From contig JACQOE010000045.1 of assembly GCA_016202695.1 (NCBI GenBank), positions 22,817-86,816 on the forward strand: a stretch of 64,000 nt of DNA. The letters run 5' to 3'. Below are positions 28,386 through 37,487 of the stretch, in pieces; the first letter of the stretch is position 1; each line of letters opens with the position of its first letter. The notes under the pieces are model-generated. The model worked only from the letters and a program-made list of their open reading frames with translations, made no database searches and had not been told where the DNA came from. Position numbers and translations under genes: made by a program. Source of the DNA: Pseudomonadota bacterium (lineage in GTDB: Bacteria; Pseudomonadota; Alphaproteobacteria; JACQOE01).

Positions 28386-30347
28386 GTGCCGGTCAGCGGT
28401 GCCCTAAGAGCCGTCGTCGCCGTTGTGGCGCTCGGCTCGGCCCTCGCCCCCGCGGTCGAGGCCGGACTCGCGCCAGCCGAGGTGGTCCGCTACGAGGCCG
28501 CCTTCCAGGCGGTCGAGTCGGGCCGCTGGGGCAAGGCCCTCGATCTCGCCGAGGGCGCGGGCGATCCGCTTCCCGCCAAGTTCATCCGCTGGCTCTATCT
28601 CGCCGAGGCCGGCTCCGGGGCTTCCTTCGCCGAGATCACCGCCTTCCTCGCCGCCAATCCCGACTGGCCTGGGCAGGACGAGCTTCGCCGCCGGGCCGAG
28701 GAGGCGATCGATGCCCGGGTTGGGCTGCGCGAGGCGCTCGCCTGGTTCGCCGCCAACCCCCCGGTGACCACCGCCGGACGGGTGGCCTACGGCGAGACCC
28801 TGATGCGCGCCGGCGACGGCGACCGGGCCCGGCAGGCGCTGCGCGAGGCCTGGGTCCAGGGCAGCTTTTCGACCCGCGAAGAGCAGGCGTTCCATCGTCG
28901 CTTCCGCCGCCTCCTCACCGCCGACGATCACCGGGAGCGGCTCGACCGGCTGATCTGGAACGAGCAGTTCGCCGCCGCCGAGCGCATGCTGCGGCGCGTC
29001 GATCGCGGCCATGCCGCGCTTGCCCAGGCCCGCATCGCGCTCGCCCGCATGTCGCCCGGGGTTGACGGGGCGATCGCCCGCGTCCCCGTCGAGCTGCGCG
29101 AGGACCCGGGGCTGGTTTACGAGCGGATGCGTTGGCGCCGGCGCAAGGGGCGCCTCGACGACACCGCCGAGATGCTGGCCAAGGCGCCCAAGGAGCCGGC
29201 CCACGCGGCGGTGTGGTGGACCGAGCGCGCCTATGTCGTGCGCCGGCTCCTCGCCGAGGGCTCGCACCGCGCCGCCTACGAGATCGCCCGCGACCACGCC
29301 CAGAGCCACGGCGCCACCCACGCCGAGGCGGAGTGGTTGGCGGGATGGATCGCGCTCCGCTTCCTCAAGGACCCCGAGGCCGCGCTCGCCCACTTCACCC
29401 GCCTCTACAACACCGTCTACTTTCCCGTCAGTCGGGCGCGGGGCGCCTACTGGACCGCCCGCGCCGCCGAGGCCAAGGACGAGGGCTGGCTCGCCGCGGC
29501 CTGGTACCGGACCGCCGCCCAGTACCGCGACAGCTATTACGGTCAGCTCGCCCGCCAGCGGCTGGGCGAGCGGATCGACGACCCGCCGTTCGTCGATCCC
29601 GCACCCGACCTCGCCAGCCGCGCCCGTTTCCGCCAGGGCGAGCTGGCGCGCCTGGTGGACGCGCTCGACCAGATCGGCGTGCGCGAGCGGATCGGCCCGC
29701 TCCTGCTGCACATCGACCAGCAGAGCGAGAGCGTCGAGGAGCGCTACCTTGCCGGTCGGCTGGCGCTGATCCACGGGCGCCCCGACATCGCGGTGCGGAT
29801 CGCCCGGCGCGCCAGCCGCGATCACATCCTGCTCGCCACGGCGGGCTATCCGGTGGTGGCGATCCCCGAGCCGGCGGCCGCCGAGCCGGCGCTGATCCAG
29901 GCCGTGATCCGCCAGGAGAGCGGCTTCAACGTGGTGGCGGTGAGCTCGGCCGGCGCCCGCGGGGCCATGCAGCTCCTGCCCTCTACCGCCCGGCGGGTCG
30001 CGGCCGACCTCAACCTGCACTTCTCGCGCAGCCGCCTCACCGAGGACCCGACCTACAACCTGCAGCTCGGCACTGCTTACCTCGATTCCTTGCTTCAGGA
30101 GTTCGCCGGCTCCTACGTCCTCGCCCTCGCCGCCTACAATGCCGGGCCGCACCGGGCGCGACGCTGGCTCAAGGAGTTCGGCGACCCGCGCACCAGCCAG
30201 GTGGATCTGGTCGACTGGGTCGAGATGATCCCCTTTACCGAGACTCGCAACTACGTCCAGCGGGTCATCGAGTCCTTCAACGTATACCGCAACCGGCCCG
30301 ATCCGGTTGAGGTAGCGCTGGCGCCGAACGGCGGCCTCGCCCGCTAA
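28386..30347 (+). CDS. slt: Soluble-type lytic transglycosylase (Slt70-like)
   Basis: A periplasmic muramidase that cuts MurNAc-GlcNAc bonds and forms 1,6-anhydro ends. From the GTG at 28386 it has 653 residues. The first 26 or so (VVAVVALGSALAPAVEA) look like a signal peptide, then a long alpha-superhelical repeat domain follows. The catalytic C-terminal domain has Glu511 in VIRQESGFNVVAVSSAGA, GAMQLLPSTA, NLQLGTAYLDSLL and VLALAAYNAGPHRARRW. The open frame extends far upstream of 28386, but upstream sequence overlaps dapA antisense and the divergent promoter pair, so this GTG is preferred. Confidence 0.93.
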   Translation: MPVSGALRAVVAVVALGSALAPAVEAGLAPAEVVRYEAAFQAVESGRWGKALDLAEGAGDPLPAKFIRWLYLAEAGSGASFAEITAFLAANPDWPGQDELRRRAEEAIDARVGLREALAWFAANPPVTTAGRVAYGETLMRAGDGDRARQALREAWVQGSFSTREEQAFHRRFRRLLTADDHRERLDRLIWNEQFAAAERMLRRVDRGHAALAQARIALARMSPGVDGAIARVPVELREDPGLVYERMRWRRRKGRLDDTAEMLAKAPKEPAHAAVWWTERAYVVRRLLAEGSHRAAYEIARDHAQSHGATHAEAEWLAGWIALRFLKDPEAALAHFTRLYNTVYFPVSRARGAYWTARAAEAKDEGWLAAAWYRTAAQYRDSYYGQLARQRLGERIDDPPFVDPAPDLASRARFRQGELARLVDALDQIGVRERIGPLLLHIDQQSESVEERYLAGRLALIHGRPDIAVRIARRASRDHILLATAGYPVVAIPEPAAAEPALIQAVIRQESGFNVVAVSSAGARGAMQLLPSTARRVAADLNLHFSRSRLTEDPTYNLQLGTAYLDSLLQEFAGSYVLALAAYNAGPHRARRWLKEFGDPRTSQVDLVDWVEMIPFTETRNYVQRVIESFNVYRNRPDPVEVALAPNGGLAR

Positions 30348-30390
30348 GCGGTCCTCGCCCCGCCCCCCCGCTCATGCCCTCCGTTGCGCC

Positions 30391-31086
30391 ATGACCGACG
30401 CCGTGCCCACGGGCGAGGACGTCCGCCTCGCCCTGTTCGATGCCTACGGCACCCTGTTCGACGACGATGGGCCGACGCGCCGCTTTGCAGAGACGCTGGG
30501 CGAACGGCAGACGCCGCTCGCTCGGCTCTGGCGGCAGAAGCAGCTCGAGTACAGCTGGATTCGCAGCCTCGTCGGCGCCTACGTCGATTTCTGGCACGTC
30601 ACCGGCGAGGCCCTGGACTACGCGATGGCCGCGCTCGGCATCGCCGATCCGGTGCTGCGAGCACGGCTGATGCAGTCGGTCCTCGAGCCGGAGCTGATGC
30701 CTGGCGCCCGCTCGCTGCTGGAGGCCCTGAAGGCCGCCGGCAAGAGGGCGGCAATCCTCTCCAACGGCTCGACCACCATGCTCGCCGCCGCAATCATGAC
30801 CACCAAACTCTCCGGTCTCCTGGAGGCGGTGCTGAGCGTCGACGAGGTCAAGGTCTACAAGCCGCATCCCGAGGTCTATCGCATGGCGGTCGAGCGCTTC
30901 GGCCTGCCGATCGAGACGATCCGGTTTCTCTCCGCCAACGGCTGGGACGCCGCCGGGGCGACCGCCTTCGGCCTGGAGACGATCTGGATCAACCGCTCCG
31001 ACGCGCCGACCGACGAGGTGCCGGTCCGCCCCCGCGCCGAGGTCGCCTCGCTGGCCGCGGCGGCGCCGCTGCTCGGCCTCGGCTGA
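30391..31086 (+). CDS. Haloacid dehalogenase, type II
   Basis: A 231-residue L-2-haloacid dehalogenase-like HAD enzyme. The nucleophile is Asp17 in LFDAYGTLFD. RLWRQKQLEYSWIRSLVG, the ILSNGS motif, VYKPHPEVY with its Lys, and LSANGWDAAGA match the type II haloacid dehalogenase group. Hydrolysis of 2-haloalkanoic acids is the family activity; physiological substrate here is uncertain. It lies 43 bp after slt and 19 bp before an alpha/beta hydrolase, possibly a small operon. Confidence 0.88.
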   Translation: MTDAVPTGEDVRLALFDAYGTLFDDDGPTRRFAETLGERQTPLARLWRQKQLEYSWIRSLVGAYVDFWHVTGEALDYAMAALGIADPVLRARLMQSVLEPELMPGARSLLEALKAAGKRAAILSNGSTTMLAAAIMTTKLSGLLEAVLSVDEVKVYKPHPEVYRMAVERFGLPIETIRFLSANGWDAAGATAFGLETIWINRSDAPTDEVPVRPRAEVASLAAAAPLLGLG

Positions 31087-31105
31087 GGGCCCGGCGAGGG
31101 CGCGA

Positions 31106-32005
31106 TTGGACCGGGAGCCCGACGCGACCGCCTTCATCGAGCGGTTCGTCAGCGCCCACGACGGACTCAGGCTCTACTGCCGCGATTATCCCGCGCGCGC
31201 CGGCGCCGGGGCGGCCGCGCGCCTGCCCCTTCTCTGCCTTGCCGGCCTGACGCGCAGCTCGAAGGACTTCCACGAGTTCGCCCGCGAGGAGAGCGCGCGC
31301 CGCCGGGTGCTCTGCCCCGATTATCGCGGCCGCGGCCGCTCCGAGCGCGACCGCGACTGGTGCAACTACCGGCCCGAAACCTACCTTCGCGACCTGTTCG
31401 ATCTCACCGTCGCGCTCAACCTGCACCGGGCCGTGGTGCTCGGCACCTCGCTCGGCGGGCTGCTCGCGCTTGGCCTCTGCGTCGTCCGGCCGACGCTGGT
31501 GGCCGCCGTGGTGCTCAACGACATCGGCCCGACGGTCGAGCCCCGGGGGCTCGAAATCATCCTCGGCTATCTGGCCCGGCTTTATCCCCAGCCCGATTGG
31601 GAGGCGGCGACGCAGCAGCTGCGCGAGGTCTTCCCCGAAAAGGCCGGGCGCGACGAGGCCGGCTGGCGCGACCTCGCCCGGCGCACCTATCGCCAAGCCC
31701 CGGATGGACGCATCGTCGTCGACTGGGACCCGGCGATCGCCAAGCCGCTGGCCACGGCCAAGGCGCTTCCCGACCTATGGCCGCTGTTTCGCGCGCTCGG
31801 CCGGCGCCCGGCGCTGGTGCTGCGGGGCGCCCTCTCGAATGTGCTCTCGCCGGCGACGCTCGAACGGATGAGGGCGGAGAACCCGGGGCTCCGCGCCGCC
31901 GTGATTGCGGGCGTGGGGCATGCCCCGTCGCTGAGCGAGTCCGAGGCGCGGGGGGCGGTGGCGGCGCTCCTGGCCCGCGTCGATGCCGATGCGCCGGCCG
32001 CCTGA
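31106..32005 (+). CDS. Alpha/beta hydrolase
   Basis: A 299-residue serine hydrolase of the alpha/beta fold. The elbow GTSLGG places the nucleophile at Ser115, and GVGHAPSL near the C-terminus supplies His. CLAGLTRSSKDFHEFA is the oxyanion region, with CPDYRGRGRSERD next to it. The start is TTG at 31106 after GGGCCCGGCGAGGG; no ATG fits the conserved N-terminus better. Substrate is unknown: family members include esterases, haloalkane dehalogenases and lactonases. Confidence 0.85.
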   Translation: MDREPDATAFIERFVSAHDGLRLYCRDYPARAGAGAAARLPLLCLAGLTRSSKDFHEFAREESARRRVLCPDYRGRGRSERDRDWCNYRPETYLRDLFDLTVALNLHRAVVLGTSLGGLLALGLCVVRPTLVAAVVLNDIGPTVEPRGLEIILGYLARLYPQPDWEAATQQLREVFPEKAGRDEAGWRDLARRTYRQAPDGRIVVDWDPAIAKPLATAKALPDLWPLFRALGRRPALVLRGALSNVLSPATLERMRAENPGLRAAVIAGVGHAPSLSESEARGAVAALLARVDADAPAA

Positions 32006-32047
32006 GGGGCACGCCGCCGACGGCGATCCGCGCCCCTTGTTCCGGCG

Positions 32048-32569
32048 CTACGACGAGGGCGCGGCCTTGCGCGGCGCCTCGGCGGCGGCCGCCTCGGACG
32101 CCTCGGGGGCGTGATGGGCTCCGACCACGAGGTTGAGCTTGCCCTCGCCTGCCTCGGCTCCGAGACGCTTCTGCTGGCCCTCGCCCGCGCTTAGCCGCCG
32201 GCAGTAGCCCTCGATGTACGCCCCCGACTCGATCGCCAGGGTGTCGTGGACCACGTCGCCGCTGACCCGCGAGGTCTTGGCGAGCAGCACGGCCCGGGCG
32301 CGAATCTGCCCGGTCACGGTGCCGAGGATGGTCACGTCTTCGGCCACCACCTCGCCGGTGACCGAGGCGTTCTCGCCGATCGTCAGCCGCTCGCACTTGA
32401 TGTCGCCGTCGACGGTGCCGTCGACCTGGATCTCGCCCTCGCTCACGAGGTCGCCGGTGATGCGCATGTCGGCGCTGATGATGGAGGGGGCGCCGTTCTT
32501 CCCTCCGGACATGCCGGCGGCGCCCACCGATCGTCCGGCGCCGTCCCTACCGCTCTTCCTTGAAAACAT
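32048..32569 (-). CDS. Bactofilin (polymer-forming cytoskeletal protein)
   Basis: A 173-residue bactofilin that assembles into filaments and localises cell-wall enzymes. The beta-helical core has regularly spaced short repeats: ISADMRITGDLVSEGEIQV, GTVDGDIKCERLTIGENASV, GEVVAEDVTILGTVTGQIRA and SGDVVHDTLAIESGAYIEG. Flanking N- and C-terminal tails are low-complexity, as expected for bactofilins. The start overlaps the end of the M23 gene by 23 bp, so the two are probably translationally coupled. The pairing with an M23 peptidase occurs in other bacteria where the two cooperate in cell shape. Confidence 0.92.
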   Translation of the reverse strand: MFSRKSGRDGAGRSVGAAGMSGGKNGAPSIISADMRITGDLVSEGEIQVDGTVDGDIKCERLTIGENASVTGEVVAEDVTILGTVTGQIRARAVLLAKTSRVSGDVVHDTLAIESGAYIEGYCRRLSAGEGQQKRLGAEAGEGKLNLVVGAHHAPEASEAAAAEAPRKAAPSS

Positions 32570-34565
32570 ATCTGCCCGCCTCCATGAACCTGTACGGATC
32601 GAGCGCCTTGCCGTTGACCAGCACCTCGTAGTGAACGTGCGAGCCCGTGCTGCGGCCGCTCGACCCCATGAACCCGATGCGATCTCGGTATGCGACCTCC
32701 TGCCCCTTCTTGACCGTGATCTTGGCCAGGTGGGCGTAAAGGGTGCGCAGGCCCATCCCGTGGTCGACCTCGACCACGCGCCCGTAACGGGTCCGCCAGC
32801 CTGCGAACGCGACCCTGCCCGGCGCGGTCGTGTGGATCGGCGTCTTGTACGGGGCCGAGAGGTCGACCCCGTCGTGCATCGCCCACCTGCTGTTGAAGGG
32901 ATCTCGCCGCTTGCCGAACCCGCTCGCCAGGTTGTACTGGTCGACGGGGAAGGTGAGCGGCAGGATCGCCAGGATCTGCTTGAGCTTTTCCCAGCGCTCG
33001 AGCCGGTCGTCCAGCTCCCCGAACAGCGAGCCGAGCGAGCCGTCGTCGAGCCCGGGCCGCCAGGCCACGAACGGGCCGCCGCGGCCGGGCAGCGACTCGG
33101 TGTTGGTCTCGATCATCCGGTCGACGTCGATCCCGGTCATAGCGATCAGCCGCTCGACCTCCTGGATATGGTCGTCGGTGCGCTCGGTCAGGCGCCGGAC
33201 CACGTCCTTCTGCGCGTGGTGAAGGGTGGCGAGCCGGGTTTCCAGCTCCGTCACCCGCCGGCGCAGCCGCTCGCGGTCGCTCAGGACCTGGGCCTGCTGA
33301 TCGATGATGCGGCTGATCTTGTCTTCGACCAGGTCGAGACCTTCGGCGACGGCGGTCCCGTCGCCCTGGGCGGGCGCCGCCCCGGCGTCGGGCGCCGCGG
33401 CCAGCGCGACGCGGGGACGGGTCGCGCCGGCGGTCGCCGCAGTCCCCGGCAGCGAGGCCTCGAGCCGGGCGATCCGCTGCTTGAGCTGATCGCGCTCGTG
33501 CGTCAGGCGGCTGACCTGCGACTCGGTCTGCTTGAGCTTGCCATCGATCTCCTGATAGCCGCCGAGCACGGACTCGAGCTGGCCGAGATCGGCAACCAGC
33601 CGCTCACGCTCGCGCGCGAGATGGGCGACCTCGCGCTCGGAGGCGCGGAGCTGGCCCTTGACCGTGTCGTAGCTGTTGAGCGCCTTCTCCATCTCGGCCA
33701 GCGCCAAGCGCAGACGCGCGCGCTCGCCGGTGAGGTCGGCCACCTCGCGCTCGGAGGCGCGCAGCCGCGACTTCACCGTCTCGTAACCGGCGAGCGCCTT
33801 CTCCATCTCGGCCAGGACCTTCTGCAGCCGCTCGCGCTCGCCCACCAGGTCCGTCACCTCGCGCTCGCTGGCGGCAAGCCGCCCGGCGATGCCATCGTAA
33901 CGCTTGAACGCCGCCTCCATCCGGCCGAGCTCGCCGATCATGCGCTCGCGCTCCTGGGTGAGGGTCGCGATCCGGTGCTCGGAGGCCTCGAGCCGCCGCG
34001 ACATCGCGTCGAGGTTGCTCTGCAGGTCGGAGTTGCGCGACATCATGCTGTCGAGGTTGTGCTCGAGCCGCTTGAGCTTCTCGCGCAACTGCTCGCGCAA
34101 CCGCGTCATGTTGCTGCGTTCGCTCTCGGCCGACTGGAGTTGCTCGCGAGTGACCTCGAGGCTCTGTCTCAGGGACGAATTCTGCTCGACGAGTCCGAGC
34201 AGGTAGAGATGGTTGGCCTCGAGGTCGCGGGCGATCTCGGTGAACTTGCCCTGGGCATCGGAAAGCTCGGCCAGCAGGGCCCTGTACGCCCGCTTGGTCC
34301 GATCGATCTCGGCGTCGCGGCTCTCGACCTGCGCCTGGTGGGAAAAGTACATGGCGTTGGTGTATCCCACCCACGCCGACGCCATCCCGATCACCGACAG
34401 CAGCGCGATCTGCGCCTTGCGGCTGACCAGGACGTAACGGACTCGGCCTTCGCTGCGAACCAGGATCTGGCGATCCGCGAACAGACTCGCGAACCACGCC
34501 GCCGCCCGGGCCTTAAGGCGCACCAAAAGGCTCGGTCGACGGTCATACGGGCTGACCAACGTCAT
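32547..34565 (-). CDS. M23 family peptidoglycan endopeptidase with repeated coiled coil
   Basis: A predicted 672-residue envelope protein. Residues about 50-70 (KAQIALLSVIGMASAWVGY) form a transmembrane anchor. Residues about 194-372 are a coiled coil of four near-identical 38-residue units plus a partial fifth (units begin ASEHRI, ASEREVTDL, ASEREVADL, ASEREVAHL). The C-terminal LytM/M23 domain has zinc ligands in HDGVDLS (H564, D568), LYAHL and GSHVHYE, so it looks catalytically competent. ATG at 34565 is preferred to a GTG ten codons earlier. It overlaps the bactofilin gene by 23 bp. Confidence 0.9.
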   Translation of the reverse strand: MTLVSPYDRRPSLLVRLKARAAAWFASLFADRQILVRSEGRVRYVLVSRKAQIALLSVIGMASAWVGYTNAMYFSHQAQVESRDAEIDRTKRAYRALLAELSDAQGKFTEIARDLEANHLYLLGLVEQNSSLRQSLEVTREQLQSAESERSNMTRLREQLREKLKRLEHNLDSMMSRNSDLQSNLDAMSRRLEASEHRIATLTQERERMIGELGRMEAAFKRYDGIAGRLAASEREVTDLVGERERLQKVLAEMEKALAGYETVKSRLRASEREVADLTGERARLRLALAEMEKALNSYDTVKGQLRASEREVAHLARERERLVADLGQLESVLGGYQEIDGKLKQTESQVSRLTHERDQLKQRIARLEASLPGTAATAGATRPRVALAAAPDAGAAPAQGDGTAVAEGLDLVEDKISRIIDQQAQVLSDRERLRRRVTELETRLATLHHAQKDVVRRLTERTDDHIQEVERLIAMTGIDVDRMIETNTESLPGRGGPFVAWRPGLDDGSLGSLFGELDDRLERWEKLKQILAILPLTFPVDQYNLASGFGKRRDPFNSRWAMHDGVDLSAPYKTPIHTTAPGRVAFAGWRTRYGRVVEVDHGMGLRTLYAHLAKITVKKGQEVAYRDRIGFMGSSGRSTGSHVHYEVLVNGKALDPYRFMEAGRYVFKEER
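33450..33986 (-). repeat. Tandem 114-bp (38-codon) coiled-coil repeats inside the M23 gene
   Basis: Four consecutive 38-residue units and one partial unit, each starting near A-S-E-x-x-V/I and containing an E/R-rich heptad pattern and an A-E-M-E-K-A-L stretch. Unit 2 and unit 3 differ at only a few residues. The repeats keep the coiled-coil register and suggest repeat-number variation. Confidence 0.8.
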
Positions 34566-34900
34566 CGAGCTCTCGATCCCCCATATTGGCCACACCGAGG
34601 CGCCTACGCGCTTGCACCGGCGCCCTTAACGCCCGCGTCGATGCCCCCCCTCGATCGGCCCCGTGCCAGCCGAGACCGGTTCAATCGAACCCCCGCCGGG
34701 ATGGCGGGCGGCGGCACGCGCTCCGAAGCTCCCCAGTTCTTGCAACCTTTTCAGCGACGGTATCCTCTGGCTGCATGACATGCAAGCGAATATCCTTCGC
34801 CGAGGCCCGGGCGAGGGCCATCCGGCCGCGCGCCCCGCGGCGGGCCGGGGACGGGCCGTCGGACCCGGGCCGGAAGGACGGCGAGCGAGGGCGCGCGGCC
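34566..34900. other. Divergent intergenic region between M23 and pgpA
   Basis: A 335-bp stretch with no convincing conserved gene. It contains the leader and likely promoter of the M23 gene on the minus strand, an in-frame extension of pgpA from an ATG at 34775 that would add 42 basic, low-complexity residues, and a candidate plus-strand promoter near 34739-34766. I see no structured RNA or repeat here. Confidence 0.5.
34739..34766 (+). promoter_or_regulatory. Possible promoter of pgpA
   Basis: CTTGCA (or TTGCAA one base later) and TATCCT are separated by 16 (or 15) bp in a locally AT-richer patch upstream of pgpA. The match is modest. If real, it would favour the longer pgpA leader rather than translation from the far upstream part of the open frame. 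Confidence 0.35.
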
Positions 34901-35416
34901 ATGGTCTGGACGAGGGCGACACCCCGATCGAGCGAGGCGAGCCGTCGTCCGTCGCTGAGCGAGCCGAGATGGCTGATCGCGACCTGGTTCGGGGCCGGGC
35001 TCCTTCCCGTCGCGCCCGGTAGCTGGGGCTCGGCGGCGGCGCTTCCCTTTGCCTGGGCGATCGCCGCCTACGGCCATCCCCTGCTGCTGATCCCGGCCGC
35101 GGCGGCGCTGTTCGGGCTCGGCTGGTGGGCGGCGAGCGGCGCCGTGGCGAGGGCCGGCGAGGCCGACCCGGGCACGGTCGTGATCGACGAGGTGGTCGGG
35201 CAGTGGCTGACGCTGGCCCTCGTGCCGCCCGGCCTCGGGCTCTATGCCGCGGGGTTCGTGCTGTTCCGGCTGCTCGATGTGTGGAAGCCCTGGCCGGTAC
35301 GCGCGATCGATCGGGGAATCGGCGGCGGCCTCGGGGTGATGGCCGACGACGTGGCCGCGGCCATCATCGCCGCGCCTCTCCTCTTCGTCCTCGCCCGGCT
35401 CGCGGAGGCGAACTGA
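34901..35416 (+). CDS. pgpA: Phosphatidylglycerophosphatase A
   Basis: Removes phosphate from phosphatidylglycerol phosphate in the inner membrane to give phosphatidylglycerol. The 171-residue protein shows the PgpA signatures IATWFGAGLLPVAPGSWGS, DPGTVVIDEVVGQWLTL, AGFVLFRLLDVWKPWPVRAIDR and GGLGVMADDVAA, with several hydrophobic helices. The ATG at 34901 gives normal family length; an upstream ATG at 34775 is in frame but adds a basic low-complexity stretch. It is followed after 6 bp by the CinA/PncC gene, so they are likely co-transcribed. Confidence 0.92.
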   Translation: MVWTRATPRSSEASRRPSLSEPRWLIATWFGAGLLPVAPGSWGSAAALPFAWAIAAYGHPLLLIPAAAALFGLGWWAASGAVARAGEADPGTVVIDEVVGQWLTLALVPPGLGLYAAGFVLFRLLDVWKPWPVRAIDRGIGGGLGVMADDVAAAIIAAPLLFVLARLAEAN

Positions 35417-35422
35417 ATCGGG

Positions 35423-35941
35423 ATGTTCTCGGAAGACCTTCTTTTGCGTGCGAGTCGGGTGCTGGAGGCGTGCGCCGGCGCCGGCCTCAGGCTCGCCGTC
35501 GCCGAGTCCTGCACCGGCGGCCTGGTCGCCGGCTGCCTGACCGCGCTCCCCAACGCCTCGCACGTGCTCGATCGCGGCTTCGTGACCTACTCCAACGAGG
35601 CCAAGGTCGAGCTTCTCGGCGTCCCCGTCGAGCTCATCCGCGCGCACGGCGCGGTGAGCGAGCCGGTCGCCCGCGCCATGGCGGAAGGAGCGCTGGCGCG
35701 GGCCCCGGTCGATCTTGCGCTCGCGGTCACCGGAATCGCCGGCCCCGGGGGAGCGACCCCGGGCAAACCCGTGGGCCTGGTGCACATCGCCGCCGTCCGC
35801 CGCCACGGGCCGACGCTGCACGAGCGGCACGTGCTCGCCGGCGATCGCGCCGCGGTGCGCGAGCGGAGCGTGGCCATCGCCCTCGAGATGATCGAAAGGC
35901 TGACCGGCGCCGCGGGTCCGGCCGCGCCCTCCGGCGGCTGA
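35423..35941 (+). CDS. pncC: CinA-family nicotinamide-nucleotide amidohydrolase
   Basis: A 172-residue C-terminal-type CinA domain, predicted to deamidate nicotinamide mononucleotide to nicotinate mononucleotide for NAD recycling. Motifs are LAVAESCTGGLVAGCLT with the catalytic-region Ser, GFVTYSNEAKVELLGV, HGAVSEPVARAMAEGAL and LALAVTGIAGPGGATPGKPVG. It lacks the N-terminal MoCF-like domain of full CinA proteins. It begins 6 bp after pgpA, a pairing often seen in proteobacteria, and is convergent with the COQ10-like gene. Confidence 0.93.
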   Translation: MFSEDLLLRASRVLEACAGAGLRLAVAESCTGGLVAGCLTALPNASHVLDRGFVTYSNEAKVELLGVPVELIRAHGAVSEPVARAMAEGALARAPVDLALAVTGIAGPGGATPGKPVGLVHIAAVRRHGPTLHERHVLAGDRAAVRERSVAIALEMIERLTGAAGPAAPSGG

Positions 35942-35965
35942 GACTCCCGCCCCTTTGCCGCGGAG

Positions 35966-36454
35966 TCAGCCGGCGGGCCGGCGTCGCGCCCCTTCGGGGC
36001 CGCCCTGGCGGGCGTCGTTTCGCGGCCCGTAGAGCGCCCGCGCCCGCTGCTCGAACCGACGGACCATCAGCTGCACCGCCTCGTTGAAGAGGTAGCCGAT
36101 CGTCTTCTGTAGGAGCTTCGAGCTGAACTCGAAATCGATGTAGAAGTCGAGCTCGCACGCGCCCTCGCCCACCGGCGTAAACACCCAGTGATTGTTGAGG
36201 CGCTGGAACGGGCCTTCGGCGTAGGACACGTCGATGCGGCGGGGCCGGTCGAGGACGTCGCGGGTCACGAAACGCTCGCGGAAGATCTTGAAGCCGACCA
36301 GCATCTCGGCGTCGATCACGTTGTCCTCGCGCTTGGTGACCCGAGTCCCCACGCACCAGGGCAGAAACTCCGGGTAGCGCTCGATGTCGGCGACGAGATC
36401 GAAAAGCTCTTCGGGGGTGTACGGAAGGACCCGCTTCTCGGCGTGGGTGGGCAT
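35966..36454 (-). CDS. COQ10-like / RatA-like START domain protein
   Basis: A 162-residue lipid-binding START-family protein like mitochondrial COQ10, which delivers or chaperones ubiquinone; E. coli RatA is the homologue named as a ribosome-association toxin. Motifs are EELFDLVADIERYPEFLPWC, FKIFRERFVTRDV, RIDVSYAEGPFQRLNNHW and DFYIDFEFSSKLLQKTIGYLF. The alphaproteobacterial setting next to lipA fits the COQ10 role better than a toxin; there is no antitoxin beside it. It follows lipA by 28 bp on the same strand. Confidence 0.87.
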   Translation of the reverse strand: MPTHAEKRVLPYTPEELFDLVADIERYPEFLPWCVGTRVTKREDNVIDAEMLVGFKIFRERFVTRDVLDRPRRIDVSYAEGPFQRLNNHWVFTPVGEGACELDFYIDFEFSSKLLQKTIGYLFNEAVQLMVRRFEQRARALYGPRNDARQGGPEGARRRPAG

Positions 36455-36482
36455 GCCCCGGACGGCCTGCGATCGCTGGGGC

Positions 36483-37457
36483 TCAGCCGGCGGCGGTGTC
36501 TTGCGCGAGGCGGGCCGCGCGCAGCCGCTCGAAGTCCCGGTCGGCGTGGTAGGACGAGCGCGTGAGCGGCGAGGCGGAAACCATCAGGAAGCCCTTGGCC
36601 CGGGCGAGCCTGGCATAGTTGTCGAACTCGGCCGGCGGAACGAAGCGGTCGATCGGTGCGTGGCGCGGGGTCGGCTGGAGGTACTGGCCGATGGTCAGGA
36701 AGTCGACGCCGGCCGAGCGCAGGTCGTCCATCACCTGGAGAACCTCGGTCCGGGTCTCGCCGAGCCCGACCATGATGCCCGATTTGGTGAAGAGGGCGGG
36801 GTCGAGCCGCTTCACGGTGTCGAGCAGGCGGAGCGAGTGAAAGTAGCGCGCCCCCGGACGGATGGTGGGATAGAGCCGCGGCACGGTCTCGAGGTTGTGG
36901 TTGTAGACGTCGGGCCGGGCGGCGGCGACCGCCTCGATCGCACCCTCCTTGCGGAGGAAGTCGGGCGTCAGCACCTCGATCGTGGTCGCGGGCGCGAGCG
37001 CGCGGATGCACTCGATGCAACGGACGAACTGACCGGCGCCGCCGTCGTCGAGATCGTCGCGATCGACCGAGGTGACGACCACGTGCTTAAGCCCCATCTC
37101 GGCCACCGCCACCGCCAGGTTTTCGGGCTCGAGGGGATCGGACGGCTTGGGCGTGCCGGTCCTGACGTTGCAAAAGGCGCAGGCGCGGGTGCAGGTGTCG
37201 CCGAGGATCATCACCGTGGCGTGCCGGCGACTCCAGCACTCGCCGATGTTGGGGCAGGCCGCCTCCTCGCAGACCGTGTGCAGGTGCTGGCGGCGCATCA
37301 GCGCCCTGGTCTCCTGATAGCCCGGCGAGGTCGGCGCCCTGACCCGGATCCAGGCGGGCTTGCGCGGGATCGGGTGCGCGGGCTTGTGCGCCTTCTCGGG
37401 ATGGCGCAACTCCTTCGCCCGCTCCTCGGCCGGCTTGACCGCGTCGACGTCGTTCAT
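36483..37457 (-). CDS. lipA: Lipoyl synthase
   Basis: A radical-SAM enzyme of 324 residues that inserts two sulfurs into protein-bound octanoyl groups. The auxiliary cluster ligands are C63, C68 and C74 ([15 protein letters not shown]), and the radical-SAM CxxxCxxC is C89, C93, C96 ([16 protein letters not shown]). [20 protein letters not shown] and [18 protein letters not shown] are also family segments. It lies 30 bp downstream of lpd, supplying lipoate for the E2 and E1-beta lipoyl domains encoded just upstream in the same operon. Confidence 0.97.
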   Translation of the reverse strand: MNDVDAVKPAEERAKELRHPEKAHKPAHPIPRKPAWIRVRAPTSPGYQETRALMRRQHLHTVCEEAACPNIGECWSRRHATVMILGDTCTRACAFCNVRTGTPKPSDPLEPENLAVAVAEMGLKHVVVTSVDRDDLDDGGAGQFVRCIECIRALAPATTIEVLTPDFLRKEGAIEAVAAARPDVYNHNLETVPRLYPTIRPGARYFHSLRLLDTVKRLDPALFTKSGIMVGLGETRTEVLQVMDDLRSAGVDFLTIGQYLQPTPRHAPIDRFVPPAEFDNYARLARAKGFLMVSASPLTRSSYHADRDFERLRAARLAQDTAAG

Positions 37458-37487
37458 CCGCTGCTCCCGCGCCGCGCCCCGGTGGGC

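Noticed and set aside
32214..34778. Plus-strand open frame of 854 codons across bactofilin and M23
   Set aside because: Composition is that of a shadow reading of the M23 repeats; no conserved motif.
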